A stretch of DNA of 64,000 nt from JAIBAJ01 sp965284645 (GCA_965284645.1 OZ260106.1:124001-188000), one strand, 5' to 3'; shown: positions 27,151-36,190, counted from the stretch's first letter. Numbers and translations: made by a program. The notes: generated by a model from the sequence alone, not told the origin.

Positions 27151-28611
27151 ATGAAACTGCTATCTGACATACTCTATAAAGCCGGACTGGTAGATGTGGT
27201 GGGAACAACACACCTAGCAGTTACTTCGATTTGCTTCGATAGCCGTGCTGTGGAAAAGTTCAGCCTTTTCATTGCAGTTAAGGGAACAACCAGTGATGGC
27301 CATCAATTTATTGCTGGGGCAGTAGAAAAAGGAGCCATTGCCATTGTTTGCGAAGAATTACCTGCCGAATTTAAAGAAGGGGTGACCTACGTAAAAGTGA
27401 AAAATAGCGCTCAGGCTTTAGGCATCATTGCTTCTAACTTTTACGATTGTCCTTCAGCCAAACTGAAATTGGTGGGTGTAACCGGAACAAACGGGAAAAC
27501 AACTACCGTAACAGTCCTTTACAACCTGTTTACCCAATTGGGCTTTAAATGTGGCTTGATCTCTACGGTCAAATATATGGTGGGGAAAACAGAAATGCAC
27601 TCTACCCACACCACTCCCGATGCACTTAAACTCAATGAATTGATGCAACTGATGGTAGATGAAGGTTGCCAGTTCTGCTTCATGGAAGTGAGCTCCCATG
27701 CCGTGGTGCAATACCGCATTTCTGGATTGGAATTTACAGGTGGAATATTCTCTAACCTAACACACGACCACCTCGATTACCATGGCACTTTCGAAAACTA
27801 CCGAAATGCCAAACAAGAGTTCTTTAATGGGTTAGGTGAAAATGCCTTTGCATTGGTTAATAAAGACGACAAAAATGGTTTGTTCATGATGCAAAACACC
27901 AAGGCAAACCGCAAAACTTACGCCTTACAATCCATGGCCGACTTTCGCTGCAAAGTGATTGAAAACCATATCAGCGGACTGGTTTTGAATATGGACAATA
28001 CGGAAATCCACACCCGATTAGTGGGTGGTTTCAATGCCTACAACCTCACCGCCGCCTATGCTACAGCCATGTTGCTCGGTATTGAAAAAATGCATGCTTT
28101 GACAGCACTCAGTCTGGTTGAACCACCACCCGGACGCTTTCAAACCATTAAATCTACTACCGGCATTACAGCCATTGTGGATTATGCCCATACCCCTGAT
28201 GCCTTAGAAAATGTATTAAGTACCATCAATGAATTGCGTCAAGGTGGTGAAACCCTAATTACAGTCGTGGGCTGCGGAGGCAATAGAGATGCCGGCAAAA
28301 GACCCATTATGGCCAAAATCGCCGCCAACCAAAGCGATAAAGTCATTCTTACCTCTGACAATCCCAGAAATGAGGATCCGGAAGAAATCCTAAACCAAAT
28401 GAAAAAAGGTTTGGAAGGTGAGAATGTTCGCAAAGCGATCACGATTTCCAATCGGCACGAAGCAATACGTACCGCCGTGATGATGGCCCAACCAAAAGAT
28501 ATTATTCTGGTTGCCGGAAAGGGACATGAAAATTACCAAGAAATCAAAGGTGTGAAACACCCCTTCGACGACTGGATCGAATTGCAAAACGAATTCAAAA
28601 ACCTGAAATAA
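27151..28611 (+). CDS. murE: UDP-MurNAc-L-Ala-D-Glu:meso-DAP ligase MurE
   Basis: 486-aa Mur ligase adding the third peptide residue to the cell-wall precursor in the cytosol. The ATP-binding motif GTNGKTTT is at residues 112-119, the N-terminal UDP-binding domain has SICFDSRAVEKFSLFIAVKG, and the C-terminal substrate motif DNPR is at 403-406 (TSDNPRNEDP). DNPR is the form found in meso-diaminopimelate enzymes, so the peptidoglycan is DAP-type. Two bases separate it from ftsI. Confidence 0.95.
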   Translation: MKLLSDILYKAGLVDVVGTTHLAVTSICFDSRAVEKFSLFIAVKGTTSDGHQFIAGAVEKGAIAIVCEELPAEFKEGVTYVKVKNSAQALGIIASNFYDCPSAKLKLVGVTGTNGKTTTVTVLYNLFTQLGFKCGLISTVKYMVGKTEMHSTHTTPDALKLNELMQLMVDEGCQFCFMEVSSHAVVQYRISGLEFTGGIFSNLTHDHLDYHGTFENYRNAKQEFFNGLGENAFALVNKDDKNGLFMMQNTKANRKTYALQSMADFRCKVIENHISGLVLNMDNTEIHTRLVGGFNAYNLTAAYATAMLLGIEKMHALTALSLVEPPPGRFQTIKSTTGITAIVDYAHTPDALENVLSTINELRQGGETLITVVGCGGNRDAGKRPIMAKIAANQSDKVILTSDNPRNEDPEEILNQMKKGLEGENVRKAITISNRHEAIRTAVMMAQPKDIILVAGKGHENYQEIKGVKHPFDDWIELQNEFKNLK

Positions 28612-28626
28612 ACCCAATCTAACCCA

Positions 28627-29889
28627 ATGCTCTACTACTTATTCGACTTCTTGGACAAAGCGTACGACCTCCCTGGGGCCGGTGTGTTCAAATACATCTC
28701 GTTCAGAGCGGCTTTGGCCTTGTTGAGTTCCTTGCTTATTACCATGATCTGGGGTAAAGACCTAATCCGTTTTCTCCGTGTGAAACAAATCGGAGAAACA
28801 GTAAGGGATTTGGGATTGGAGGGTCAAATGCAAAAACAAGGCACCCCAACCATGGGCGGACTTATCATCCTTACCTCTATCCTTATTCCTACCCTTTTGT
28901 TTGCCAAGCTCGGCAATGTTTATATCGTACTCATGCTAGCCTCAACAGTATGGTTAGGGCTAATTGGCTTCATGGACGACTATATCAAAGTATTTAAAAA
29001 GGATAAAGAAGGTTTGCCCGGCCGTCTAAAAATCGTAGGTCAAGTTGGTATTGGATTAATCGTTGGCATTACCCTTTATTTCAACAAACATGTAGTAATC
29101 AAGGAAAAATTAGTCCACGGCTCGGAAACCATCACCGCACAAGAACTGGCAAAAAACCCAAATCAAACGGCCTTCTTCAAAGAATCTGTATATGCCAAAG
29201 AAAATTCCAAATCCTTAAAAACAACCATTCCCTTCTTTAAACATAACGAATTCGACTATGCCACCCTTATTACTTGGATTAGCGAAGACCTTAGGGATTA
29301 TGCTTGGTTAATTTTCATACCAATTGTGATTTTCATTGTAACTGCAGTTTCAAATGGAGCCAACATCACCGATGGCTTGGATGGACTGGCAACAGGCACC
29401 TCCGCTATTATAGGTGCCACCTTGGGCATTTTAGCCTATGTAAGCGGTAATACCGTATTCGCCGACTACCTCAACATCATGTATATACCAAGCACAGGTG
29501 AACTTGTAGTGTTTATGTCGGCCTTTGTTGGAGCCTGTGTAGGATTTCTTTGGTACAATTCATTTCCAGCCTACGTGTTCATGGGCGATACCGGAAGTTT
29601 GGCCCTAGGTGGCATTATTGCCGTATTCGCCATTGCCATTCGCAAAGAACTATTGATTCCAGTATTGTGCGGCATCTTCCTTGTTGAAAATCTCAGTGTA
29701 ATGATGCAGGTAAGCTACTTCAAATACACCAAAAAGAAATATGGGGAAGGAAGGAGAATTTTCAAAATGTCGCCCTTGCACCACCATTACCAAAAAATGG
29801 GGTATCACGAAAGTAAAATCGTAACCCGCTTCTGGATTGTAGGCGTGATGTTGGCTGTATTAACCATCGTAACCTTGAAATTAAGATAG
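28627..29889 (+). CDS. mraY: Phospho-MurNAc-pentapeptide transferase MraY
   Basis: 420-aa polytopic membrane enzyme that loads the peptide precursor onto undecaprenyl phosphate to make lipid I. Family motifs include TPTMGGLIIL, the Asp-Asp pair in GFMDDYIKVFKKDKEGL, NITDGLDGLATG, FMGDTGSLALGG and the C-terminal MSPLHHHYQKMG. A loop of roughly 60 aa around residues 155-220 (KEKLVHGSETITAQELAKNP...) makes it longer than the E. coli enzyme, as is usual in Bacteroidota. Fifteen bases after murE. Confidence 0.95.
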   Translation: MLYYLFDFLDKAYDLPGAGVFKYISFRAALALLSSLLITMIWGKDLIRFLRVKQIGETVRDLGLEGQMQKQGTPTMGGLIILTSILIPTLLFAKLGNVYIVLMLASTVWLGLIGFMDDYIKVFKKDKEGLPGRLKIVGQVGIGLIVGITLYFNKHVVIKEKLVHGSETITAQELAKNPNQTAFFKESVYAKENSKSLKTTIPFFKHNEFDYATLITWISEDLRDYAWLIFIPIVIFIVTAVSNGANITDGLDGLATGTSAIIGATLGILAYVSGNTVFADYLNIMYIPSTGELVVFMSAFVGACVGFLWYNSFPAYVFMGDTGSLALGGIIAVFAIAIRKELLIPVLCGIFLVENLSVMMQVSYFKYTKKKYGEGRRIFKMSPLHHHYQKMGYHESKIVTRFWIVGVMLAVLTIVTLKLR

Positions 29890-29890
29890 G

Positions 29891-31234
29891 ATGTCGGACA
29901 AAAAATTCATAGCGATTTTGGGTGCCGGCGAAAGCGGATGCGGGGCGGCCTTATTGGCCAAACAGCAAGGTTATGAGGTATTTGTTTCGGACAAAGGAGC
30001 CATAAAAGACAAATACAAAGCTTTCTTACAGGAACACCAGCTGCCTTTCGAAGAAAACCAACATAGCGAAGAACGAATCCTGCAGGCCGATGAAATTATC
30101 AAATCGCCCGGCATACCTGAAAAGGCACCCTTAATCAAGAAGTTAAGGGAAAAAGGCACATTGATAATCGACGAAATTGAATTTGCACTCCGCTACACCA
30201 CGGCCAAAATCATAGGCATTACCGGAACAAACGGAAAAACTACCACCACCCTGCTTACCTACCACATTTTGGAAAAGGCAGGCTTCAATGTGGGACTAGC
30301 TGGTAACGTAGGTAAAAGCCTGGCCTTGCAAGTTGCCACCGAAAAGAAGGAATTCTATGTGGTGGAACTGAGCAGCTTCCAATTGGATGGAATGATCAAC
30401 AGTCGCATCCACATTGCCATTTTAACCAACATCACCCCCGACCACCTCGATCGGTACGAATACAAACTTGAGAATTATGTGCATTCCAAATTCAGGATTT
30501 TACAAAACCAAACCCAAGAAGATGCTTTCATCTACTGTGCCGACGACGAGATAACGGCCACAGCAATGAAATCCTTCGAAATCAAAGCACAGCTTTATCC
30601 CTTTACCATTAAAACCCAAGTGGAACAAGGCGCCTACCTCGAAAACAATCAAATCATCATAAAAACCCCAAACTCAATTTTTACCATGTTTATAGAAGAA
30701 TTAGCACTGCAAGGAAAACACAACACCTACAACTCAATGGCTGCCGGTATTGGCTCCAAATTGGTTGAAATCCGCAGCGAAAGTATCCGCCAAAGTATGA
30801 GCGATATGGAAAGCGTGGAGCACCGAATGGAACCCGTAGCCAAGGTTTTTGGTATTCAATTTATTAACGACAGCAAGGCCACCAACGTCAACAGTACATG
30901 GTACGCTTTGGAAAGCATGCAAACCCCTACTGTTTGGATTGCAGGCGGACAAGACAAAGGAAACGATTACAACGAACTTCGCGACCTCGTGAAAGCTAAA
31001 GTAAAAGCCATTGTTTGCCTTGGAAAAGACAATTCAAAAATCATCGAGGCCTTCAAAGACTTGGTGCCTAACATCGTTGAAACCGACAATGCTGACGATG
31101 CCGTGCGCTATTCCTACAAATTCGGCACGAAAGGCGATACTGTTTTATTATCACCTGCCTGTGCAAGTTTTGATTTGTTCGACAACTACGAAGACCGTGG
31201 AAAGCAGTTCAAAAGAGCTGTAAGAGCCTTGTAA
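29891..31234 (+). CDS. murD: UDP-MurNAc-L-alanine:D-glutamate ligase MurD
   Basis: 447-aa Mur ligase adding D-Glu. The N-terminal Rossmann-like domain begins FIAILGAGESGCGAA, GTNGKTT is at about 112-118, and the central NITPDHLDRYEYKLENYVHSK and the C-terminal FINDSKATNVNSTWYAL and GGQDKGNDYNELR match MurD. It starts one base after mraY. It is the last dcw gene here: a terminator and an R1 element follow directly, and ftsW does not. Confidence 0.94.
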   Translation: MSDKKFIAILGAGESGCGAALLAKQQGYEVFVSDKGAIKDKYKAFLQEHQLPFEENQHSEERILQADEIIKSPGIPEKAPLIKKLREKGTLIIDEIEFALRYTTAKIIGITGTNGKTTTTLLTYHILEKAGFNVGLAGNVGKSLALQVATEKKEFYVVELSSFQLDGMINSRIHIAILTNITPDHLDRYEYKLENYVHSKFRILQNQTQEDAFIYCADDEITATAMKSFEIKAQLYPFTIKTQVEQGAYLENNQIIIKTPNSIFTMFIEELALQGKHNTYNSMAAGIGSKLVEIRSESIRQSMSDMESVEHRMEPVAKVFGIQFINDSKATNVNSTWYALESMQTPTVWIAGGQDKGNDYNELRDLVKAKVKAIVCLGKDNSKIIEAFKDLVPNIVETDNADDAVRYSYKFGTKGDTVLLSPACASFDLFDNYEDRGKQFKRAVRAL

Positions 31235-31254
31235 TCAATCGTTTTAGTCTCATT

Positions 31255-31314
31255 AAAAATCCAAGCCAGACCTAGATCTATTGGGGTGGGTCGCGTCGGC
31301 TTGGATTTTTTTTT
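31255..31314 (+). terminator. Terminator of the dcw operon
   Basis: A 13-bp stem AAAAATCCAAGCC (31255-31267) / GGCTTGGATTTTT (31298-31310) with a 30-base loop, followed by more T. It begins 20 bases after the murD stop codon. The long loop is unusual for an intrinsic terminator, but the stem and U run are strong. Confidence 0.8.
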
Positions 31315-31351
31315 GGCCTTCATTTTAGTTTTAGGGATTTTATTTTGATTT

Positions 31352-31493
31352 GGCGGGCCCCTTTTCGCCCAAAACCATTTACACCTTGATTTTACCATTC
31401 TGCTAGGCGAAAAGGTCACGCTATCGCCCATACTCCTCGGAAGGCTCCGTGCCTCCGCCTTCCTCCGGGGTATTTGGCTCTATCGTTGCCCGG
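31352..31493 (+). repeat. Dispersed structured element R1, copy d (A subtype)
   Basis: R1 copy behind the dcw terminator, from GGCGGGCCCC to GTTGCCCGG. Variable stem 1 is TTTTCGCC (31362-31369) with GGCGAAAA (31406-31413); stem 2 is ATACTCC/GGGGTAT as in copy a. The remaining part of 31235-31716 has no gene. Confidence 0.78.
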
Positions 31494-31716
31494 AGTGACG
31501 CTCATTAAATAAGCCTTGGTATAAGAATTAACCATTCTTCAAAAGACAATGCACGGTCAGTATCCCAGAAATGATTAATTTTTAGATACTCTTTCAAACG
31601 TGTCATTCTGTAAACCTAACCGGTGCTTGTACCGAAACAACTTGGGCATTTTTAGGCAAAGCAAAGCCAAGCAACCCTTTTGGAAGGGAGCTAATTGACC
31701 CAAAAAATAATTTAGC

Positions 31717-32340
31717 CTAATGCAGATCGGACGAAATCAGTCGGATAAATTCGCTTCTGGTTTTATCCTCCATAAACTCACCTGTAAAAGCCGAGGTAGT
31801 GGTAACCGAATTTTGCTTTTGCACCCCGCGCATTTGCATACACAAGTGAGCACATTCGATTACTACTGCCACTCCTTTGGGATGAAGTGTTTCTTGGATA
31901 CAATCCCTGATTTCGTTGGTCAACCTTTCTTGCACTTGTAAGCGACGCGCAAAAGCATCCACTACACGAGGAAGTTTACTGAGCCCAACGATTTGTCCAT
32001 TTGGGATGTAGGCAATATGCGCTTTACCAAAGAAAGGTAGCATGTGGTGTTCGCAAAGCGAGTACAATTCAATGTCTTTCACCAGCACCATTTGGCTGTA
32101 ATCTTCCTTGAAAAGAGCCGATTTGATGATATCCCGCGGATCGATATCATAGCCGGAAGTTAGAAATTGCATGGCTTTTGCCGCACGTTCGGGCGTTTTC
32201 ACCAAGCCTTCCCGGTCTGGATTTTCGCCAAGGTCTTTCAGAATAGATTGGTAATTGTCGGACAGGATTCTTGTTGTTTTCTCGTCATACCGGTCAATCT
32301 TTTCGTAGCCTTTGTTTTGTTTGTTTTGTCTGTATGTCAT
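31717..32340 (-). CDS. folE: GTP cyclohydrolase I
   Basis: 207-aa homodecameric cytosolic enzyme converting GTP to 7,8-dihydroneopterin triphosphate, the entry to folate, biopterin and queuosine-type pathways. Zinc ligands are C96 and H99 in YSLCEHHMLPFFG and C167 in HLCMQMRGVQ. The substrate region VGLSKLPRVVDAFARRLQVQERL is complete. ATG start at 32340. It lies 23 bases behind the PTPS-like gene on the same strand, forming a two-gene pterin operon. Confidence 0.96.
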   Translation of the reverse strand: MTYRQNKQNKGYEKIDRYDEKTTRILSDNYQSILKDLGENPDREGLVKTPERAAKAMQFLTSGYDIDPRDIIKSALFKEDYSQMVLVKDIELYSLCEHHMLPFFGKAHIAYIPNGQIVGLSKLPRVVDAFARRLQVQERLTNEIRDCIQETLHPKGVAVVIECAHLCMQMRGVQKQNSVTTTSAFTGEFMEDKTRSEFIRLISSDLH

Positions 32341-32363
32341 AAAAATGGTAGCATGGTAAGGAG

Positions 32364-32783
32364 CTATTCGCCGCGGTATTCCACCGAGTTGTTTTCGGTT
32401 TCGAAAATACGGACAGCAAATAGTTTGGCATGGTGGGCCTGAATCAAAGGATCCAGAATTTTCCAGATTTCGATAGCCAAATTTTCGGTACTGGGTAAAA
32501 TGCCCTTCATAAAAGGAACATCCACATTTAGGTTTTTGTGGTCTAGTTTCACAATGACCTCTTGCTGTATAAGAACAGCCAAATCTTTTAAATTGATAAT
32601 AAAGCCTGTATCAGGATTGGGAGTACCTTTCACAGTAACCAAAAGTGTAAAATTATGTCCGTGCCAATTCGCATTGGCGCAGCGACCGAATACACGTTCG
32701 TTTTCATCTTCGCTCCAATCGGCACGGTGAAGGCGATGGGCAGCGTTAAAATGTTCCTTTCGGGTTAGATAAACTTCTGGCAT
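32364..32783 (-). CDS. 6-pyruvoyl-tetrahydropterin synthase/QueD family protein
   Basis: 139-aa pterin enzyme acting on the FolE product. Zinc ligands are H16 (in HFNAAHRL), H41 and H43, and the catalytic Cys is C35 in CANANWHGHNF. That spacing and the Asn residues resemble the eukaryotic-type PTPS motif (CxNxNxHGHN) more than the CxxxHGHxY form of QueD, so tetrahydrobiopterin synthesis is as likely as preQ0 synthesis. A TTG lies further upstream, but ATG 32783 gives MPEVYLTRKEHFNAAHR, the usual start. First gene of the operon with folE. Confidence 0.88.
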   Translation of the reverse strand: MPEVYLTRKEHFNAAHRLHRADWSEDENERVFGRCANANWHGHNFTLLVTVKGTPNPDTGFIINLKDLAVLIQQEVIVKLDHKNLNVDVPFMKGILPSTENLAIEIWKILDPLIQAHHAKLFAVRIFETENNSVEYRGE

Positions 32784-32789
32784 AGCGGG

Positions 32790-32819
32790 CAAAGGTAGAA
32801 TATTTGAGGTTCGCTCGAA
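32790..32819 (-). promoter_or_regulatory. Promoter of the PTPS/folE operon
   Basis: On the minus strand TACCTTTG (plus 32790-32797) is a perfect TAnnTTTG -7 element, preceded 19 bases upstream by TTC at 32817-32819 in place of TTG. It is 6 bases from the ATG at 32783, which implies an almost leaderless transcript. Confidence 0.55.
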
Positions 32820-32858
32820 GTTAAGAGATGTTATATGGTTTATCGCTTTTGCCTTCCG

Positions 32859-32875
32859 AATGCGTAATCTGGGTT
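32859..32875 (-). repeat. Dispersed motif R3 (17 bases)
   Basis: Exact minus-strand copy of AACCCAGATTACGCATT found at 1131-1147. Variants lie near 9002 (plus) and 49762 (plus). All four are intergenic. Confidence 0.5.
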
Positions 32876-32972
32876 GAAAATAAAAGGCTTGGGTTTGCTT
32901 CTTGCATTAAACATAGGAGAAAGGGGGAAGAATAGCGAAAGCCAAATTCTAGCACAAAGCTGGAACGGAGGT

Positions 32973-33117
32973 CCGGGCAAGGATAGAGGCAGTCTAGCCC
33001 ACAGGGATGCGTAGGCACGGAGCAGACCGAGGACTAGCGCCGAAAGCCTGGCCCCAGCCACCCCATGCCAAAAGGTTTTATATCGATGCAACTGTATTGG
33101 GTGGCTGGGGGCCCGCC
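32973..33117 (-). repeat. Dispersed structured element R1, copy e
   Basis: The best-paired R1 copy. Variable stem 1 is a perfect 12-bp match: CCCCAGCCACCC (33052-33063) with GGGTGGCTGGGG (33099-33110). On the minus strand stem 2 is CTAGTCC/GGGCTAG. It begins GGCGGGCCCCC on the minus strand and ends TTGCCCGG. The stretch 32784-33178 contains no gene. Confidence 0.8.
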
Positions 33118-33178
33118 AAATCCCTTTCTTAAAAAACTAAGATTAACAACATCCAGGTGAGACAGCAGGAACCTTGGT

Positions 33179-34030
33179 TTAGTTCCAATTTTCGGGCAAA
33201 CCCAACTGCTTGCAGCTAAAGGCCCAGCATTGCTCCTTCAATCCAGGGGTTTGAGAAAATTTGCTTTGCCATTTGTGTTTGCATTTATCCCAATACTTTC
33301 CGTTTTCGCCTTCCACCTCGGGCGAACTGGCGAGGAAAATAGAAGTTGCGGCCCCTTGTTCGATAGAAATGGCCACAAAATTTTTAATTAAGCCCCAAAA
33401 AAGTCGGGCATACCACGCCCCATTTTTGATTGCAATATCGGTTTTAACAACACCCGGGTGCAAGGCATTTACGGTGATATTGGTGCCCTTTAACCGCTCA
33501 GCTAATTCCATGGTAAACAACACATTACCCAATTTACTTTGCTCGTAGGCTTTGTACCCATTCCATTTTTTAGATAAGGAAATATCGTCAAAATTCATTT
33601 TTCCATTGTAGTGGGAGTGAGAGGCTACATTCACGATTCGAGCTTTGGGTGCGGCTTTCAGCAAATCCATCAATTCGTGCACCAACAACATATAGGTCAA
33701 GTGATTGGTTGCCCAGGTCATCTCGATTTTATCTTCCGAAAATTGCTGTTCGGTATAATATGCACCAGCATTATTTACCAGCACATCCAGTTGGGAGCAT
33801 TTACTTTTCACCTCTTGGGCTAGGTTTCTTACTTGGGTATGTGAACTCAAATTCGCAACAAAGCCAAGGTGATTGCCTTGCGGGAAGAGTGTTTTCAAGG
33901 AATCGATGGTTGAATTGACCTTGGTTTTATCGCGGCCCACCACGAAAATCGAATTTCCTTGTTTGGCCAAGGCCTTTGCCGTTTCGAACCCGATACCGGA
34001 AGTGGAACCTGTTATAAGAATGGTTTTCAT
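33179..34030 (-). CDS. Short-chain dehydrogenase/reductase
   Basis: 283-aa NAD(P)-dependent oxidoreductase of the SDR family, retinol dehydrogenase/WWOX-like branch. Cofactor motif TGSTSGIG is at residues 7-14, NNAG at about 87-90, the catalytic Ser in NVASHSHY and the Tyr-x-x-x-Lys pair in YEQSKLGN. An HPGVVKTDIA motif follows. Substrate unknown. Last gene of a four-gene minus-strand operon (DinB-like, GT2, GT4-like, SDR), two bases after the glycosyltransferase. Confidence 0.87.
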   Translation of the reverse strand: MKTILITGSTSGIGFETAKALAKQGNSIFVVGRDKTKVNSTIDSLKTLFPQGNHLGFVANLSSHTQVRNLAQEVKSKCSQLDVLVNNAGAYYTEQQFSEDKIEMTWATNHLTYMLLVHELMDLLKAAPKARIVNVASHSHYNGKMNFDDISLSKKWNGYKAYEQSKLGNVLFTMELAERLKGTNITVNALHPGVVKTDIAIKNGAWYARLFWGLIKNFVAISIEQGAATSIFLASSPEVEGENGKYWDKCKHKWQSKFSQTPGLKEQCWAFSCKQLGLPENWN

Positions 34031-34032
34031 GC

Positions 34033-35178
34033 TTAATTGAATAATTTAAAAGACAATTTTGGGTTGGCCTTGGAAGGCGGTAAGGAAGGCGATTGGGAAT
34101 TTTTCAAATCCTTCAAAAACAGTTCCTTTTTGGTATCGGCAATGGTATTTAATTGGGCCGCATGTTGCAGTAAGGCCGGTTTAAGTTCATTTCTGGTGGC
34201 CAGAACGGTCCGCATTTTTTCGCCGATTAAATTGGGATTGTCGTTGTAGGACACCACCAAGGCCGCTTTCAAATCAGGTGCATCGTCGAGGATTGCATTG
34301 TTGTCGCTGCACAAACAAGGAATTCCGAGGGCCAAACATTCGGTAATCACTTGTCCCCAGCTTTCGCTAAACGACAAATACAGCGCCAAATCACATTGGG
34401 AAAGGGTTTCCAGAAATTCCTTATGGCTGCTGTGCTCGTGGTTTACGATACGGTGGTTCATTTCCCACATATCAAAATCATGGCCATGGCCCCACACATG
34501 CACTTCCGAATTTTCAAGCAACAAGGCAGCGGCCACTTGGTTATTGAGGTTTTTATTGAAATTACTTACACCGGGAATGGCCACTTTAATGCGATCGGAA
34601 CTCATTTTATTCCCTTGGGGCAAATCAGGTAAAACGCTTTTTAGGTTGAGGTTGTAACAGGTAGCTTTGGTAAGTTTCGACAAAGTTTCGGCCAATCCTT
34701 TTTTCACAAAGCCTAGTTTATCGATGGTTCCTTCGTTGGCCAAATGCACCAAACGGGAAAAAGCTTTTACGCGATGGGCATCTTCATGCAGTTCAGTTAG
34801 GGCACCATGAAAAATAGCGCCGGTAGTGCGACCCGAGATGTGTTTGTATTCGTGGAGAATATCCAAAAAATAAGTATGGGTTCCACTAGCGATTACTTGG
34901 TCAAAATTCAGCTCGGCCAGTACCATTATCAAGTCTAAGTTTTGCTGGTCGGTTAAAACGGAATTGGAATAATAATGCGGTATTTCTAATACGGCTTCTC
35001 CAAATAATCCCTTGGTAGCATTGGTTACACCACGCCAATTCATACCAGTTGGCTTAGGAGAAAGCACCAAAACATTGGACAATTTCCTTATCTGGCTTAC
35101 CTCCAACTTGAGCTGGGCCAACCAATCCTTCTGCTCTCGGCTTCGTTCAAGTCGTTTTTTTATTCTCTTAAGGGGCAT
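34033..35178 (-). CDS. Glycosyltransferase family 4-like protein
   Basis: 381-aa GT-B type glycosyltransferase. The first 180 residues hold the less conserved acceptor domain (VLVLSPKPTGMNWRGV, QVIASGTHTYF). The C-terminal donor-binding domain has SFSESWGQVITECLALGIPCLCSD, the family's E-x-x-x-x-x-x-E-type region. Donor and acceptor are unknown; position next to a GT2 enzyme suggests cell-surface glycan assembly. ATG start at 35178, overlapping the GT2 gene by 11 bases. Confidence 0.75.
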   Translation of the reverse strand: MPLKRIKKRLERSREQKDWLAQLKLEVSQIRKLSNVLVLSPKPTGMNWRGVTNATKGLFGEAVLEIPHYYSNSVLTDQQNLDLIMVLAELNFDQVIASGTHTYFLDILHEYKHISGRTTGAIFHGALTELHEDAHRVKAFSRLVHLANEGTIDKLGFVKKGLAETLSKLTKATCYNLNLKSVLPDLPQGNKMSSDRIKVAIPGVSNFNKNLNNQVAAALLLENSEVHVWGHGHDFDMWEMNHRIVNHEHSSHKEFLETLSQCDLALYLSFSESWGQVITECLALGIPCLCSDNNAILDDAPDLKAALVVSYNDNPNLIGEKMRTVLATRNELKPALLQHAAQLNTIADTKKELFLKDLKNSQSPSLPPSKANPKLSFKLFN

Positions 35179-36190
35179 ATTTCAGGTAATTCTTTGCCGT
35201 AGACGGTGAACGGCTGTATTCAAATCCTATCTTCCAAAAATACGATTTTACCAATGACTTCATAAAATCTCTTTCCTCTTTTGCCTTTAACTCCTGCTCT
35301 GTGGCGGCCCGCCTCGATTTTGCTAAGCTAAAAAGCAATTCATCCAAGGCAAAATTGAACCAAAGCAACAAGATATAAATCAAAAAATAAGCATTTCCTT
35401 TCACCTTCTTCATACATAACCAACTTGAAATACTTACTTGAGCCACCCTGTTTTTGGAAGGGTTGGGACTTCCGCCATCGTAGTGCAAAACAGTGGTATC
35501 GGTATAAAAATAATGGCGCAACCCGTTTCTGCGCAGGCGTTCGCACCATTCAATATCTTCTCCGTACATAAAAAAATCTTCATCCAGCAACAAATCCATC
35601 TCTTTAAACAACTGGGCATTGAACAGCAAAAATGCACCGCCAATCCACTCCGATTCATGGCTTTTCCCATGCTGTTTAAGTCGAATGGCTTCGATATCGG
35701 GCGGTTTGATTCCCATTTTGGTTCGGAAAGCAATCACCAAAGCATTGGCATCCCAAAGTTTTTTGATAAAAGGGGTGCTGCTATTGGAATTGAATAGAAC
35801 CTTTCCGGTATCGTCGACCATGGCGCAAGAGCTCACCCCAACCTGTCCTTTTCGCTCCAAAGCTTTATGGCATTGCAAAGAAACAGGAAGAGTGCCTTCA
35901 AAAAACTCCGTATCGGAATTCAAAATCAAGGCGTATTCGCCTGCTGCAGCGCGAATACCGATATTATTGGCCCTTCCGAACCCGGCGTTGTAACCGGTTT
36001 GAATCCATTTCACCTCGGGGAATTCGGATTTCACCATTTGCTCGCTTTGATCTTTGGAATCATTGTCTACCACAATCACCTCCACAGCCACCGGAGCCGA
36101 ATACCTAAAAATAGATTTCAAGCAATTCCTGAGCAGGTCGCAGGTATTATAATTTACAATAATAATCGAAACGTCGGGCTGGTCCACCAA
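35168..36190 (-). CDS. Glycosyltransferase family 2
   Basis: 340-aa GT-A enzyme. VSIIIVNYNTCDLL opens the nucleotide-binding domain, VIVVDNDSKDQSEQ holds the first Asp cluster, LILNSDTEFFEG carries the DxD-type motif, and DEDFFMYGEDIEWCERLRR is the ED-x-x-W-type catalytic segment common in rhamnosyl-type GT2 enzymes. The start is TTG 36190 or GTG 36187; no ATG exists between these and the upstream stop, which lies one base away. It overlaps the next glycosyltransferase by 11 bases. Confidence 0.88.
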   Translation of the reverse strand: MVDQPDVSIIIVNYNTCDLLRNCLKSIFRYSAPVAVEVIVVDNDSKDQSEQMVKSEFPEVKWIQTGYNAGFGRANNIGIRAAAGEYALILNSDTEFFEGTLPVSLQCHKALERKGQVGVSSCAMVDDTGKVLFNSNSSTPFIKKLWDANALVIAFRTKMGIKPPDIEAIRLKQHGKSHESEWIGGAFLLFNAQLFKEMDLLLDEDFFMYGEDIEWCERLRRNGLRHYFYTDTTVLHYDGGSPNPSKNRVAQVSISSWLCMKKVKGNAYFLIYILLLWFNFALDELLFSLAKSRRAATEQELKAKEERDFMKSLVKSYFWKIGFEYSRSPSTAKNYLKYAP

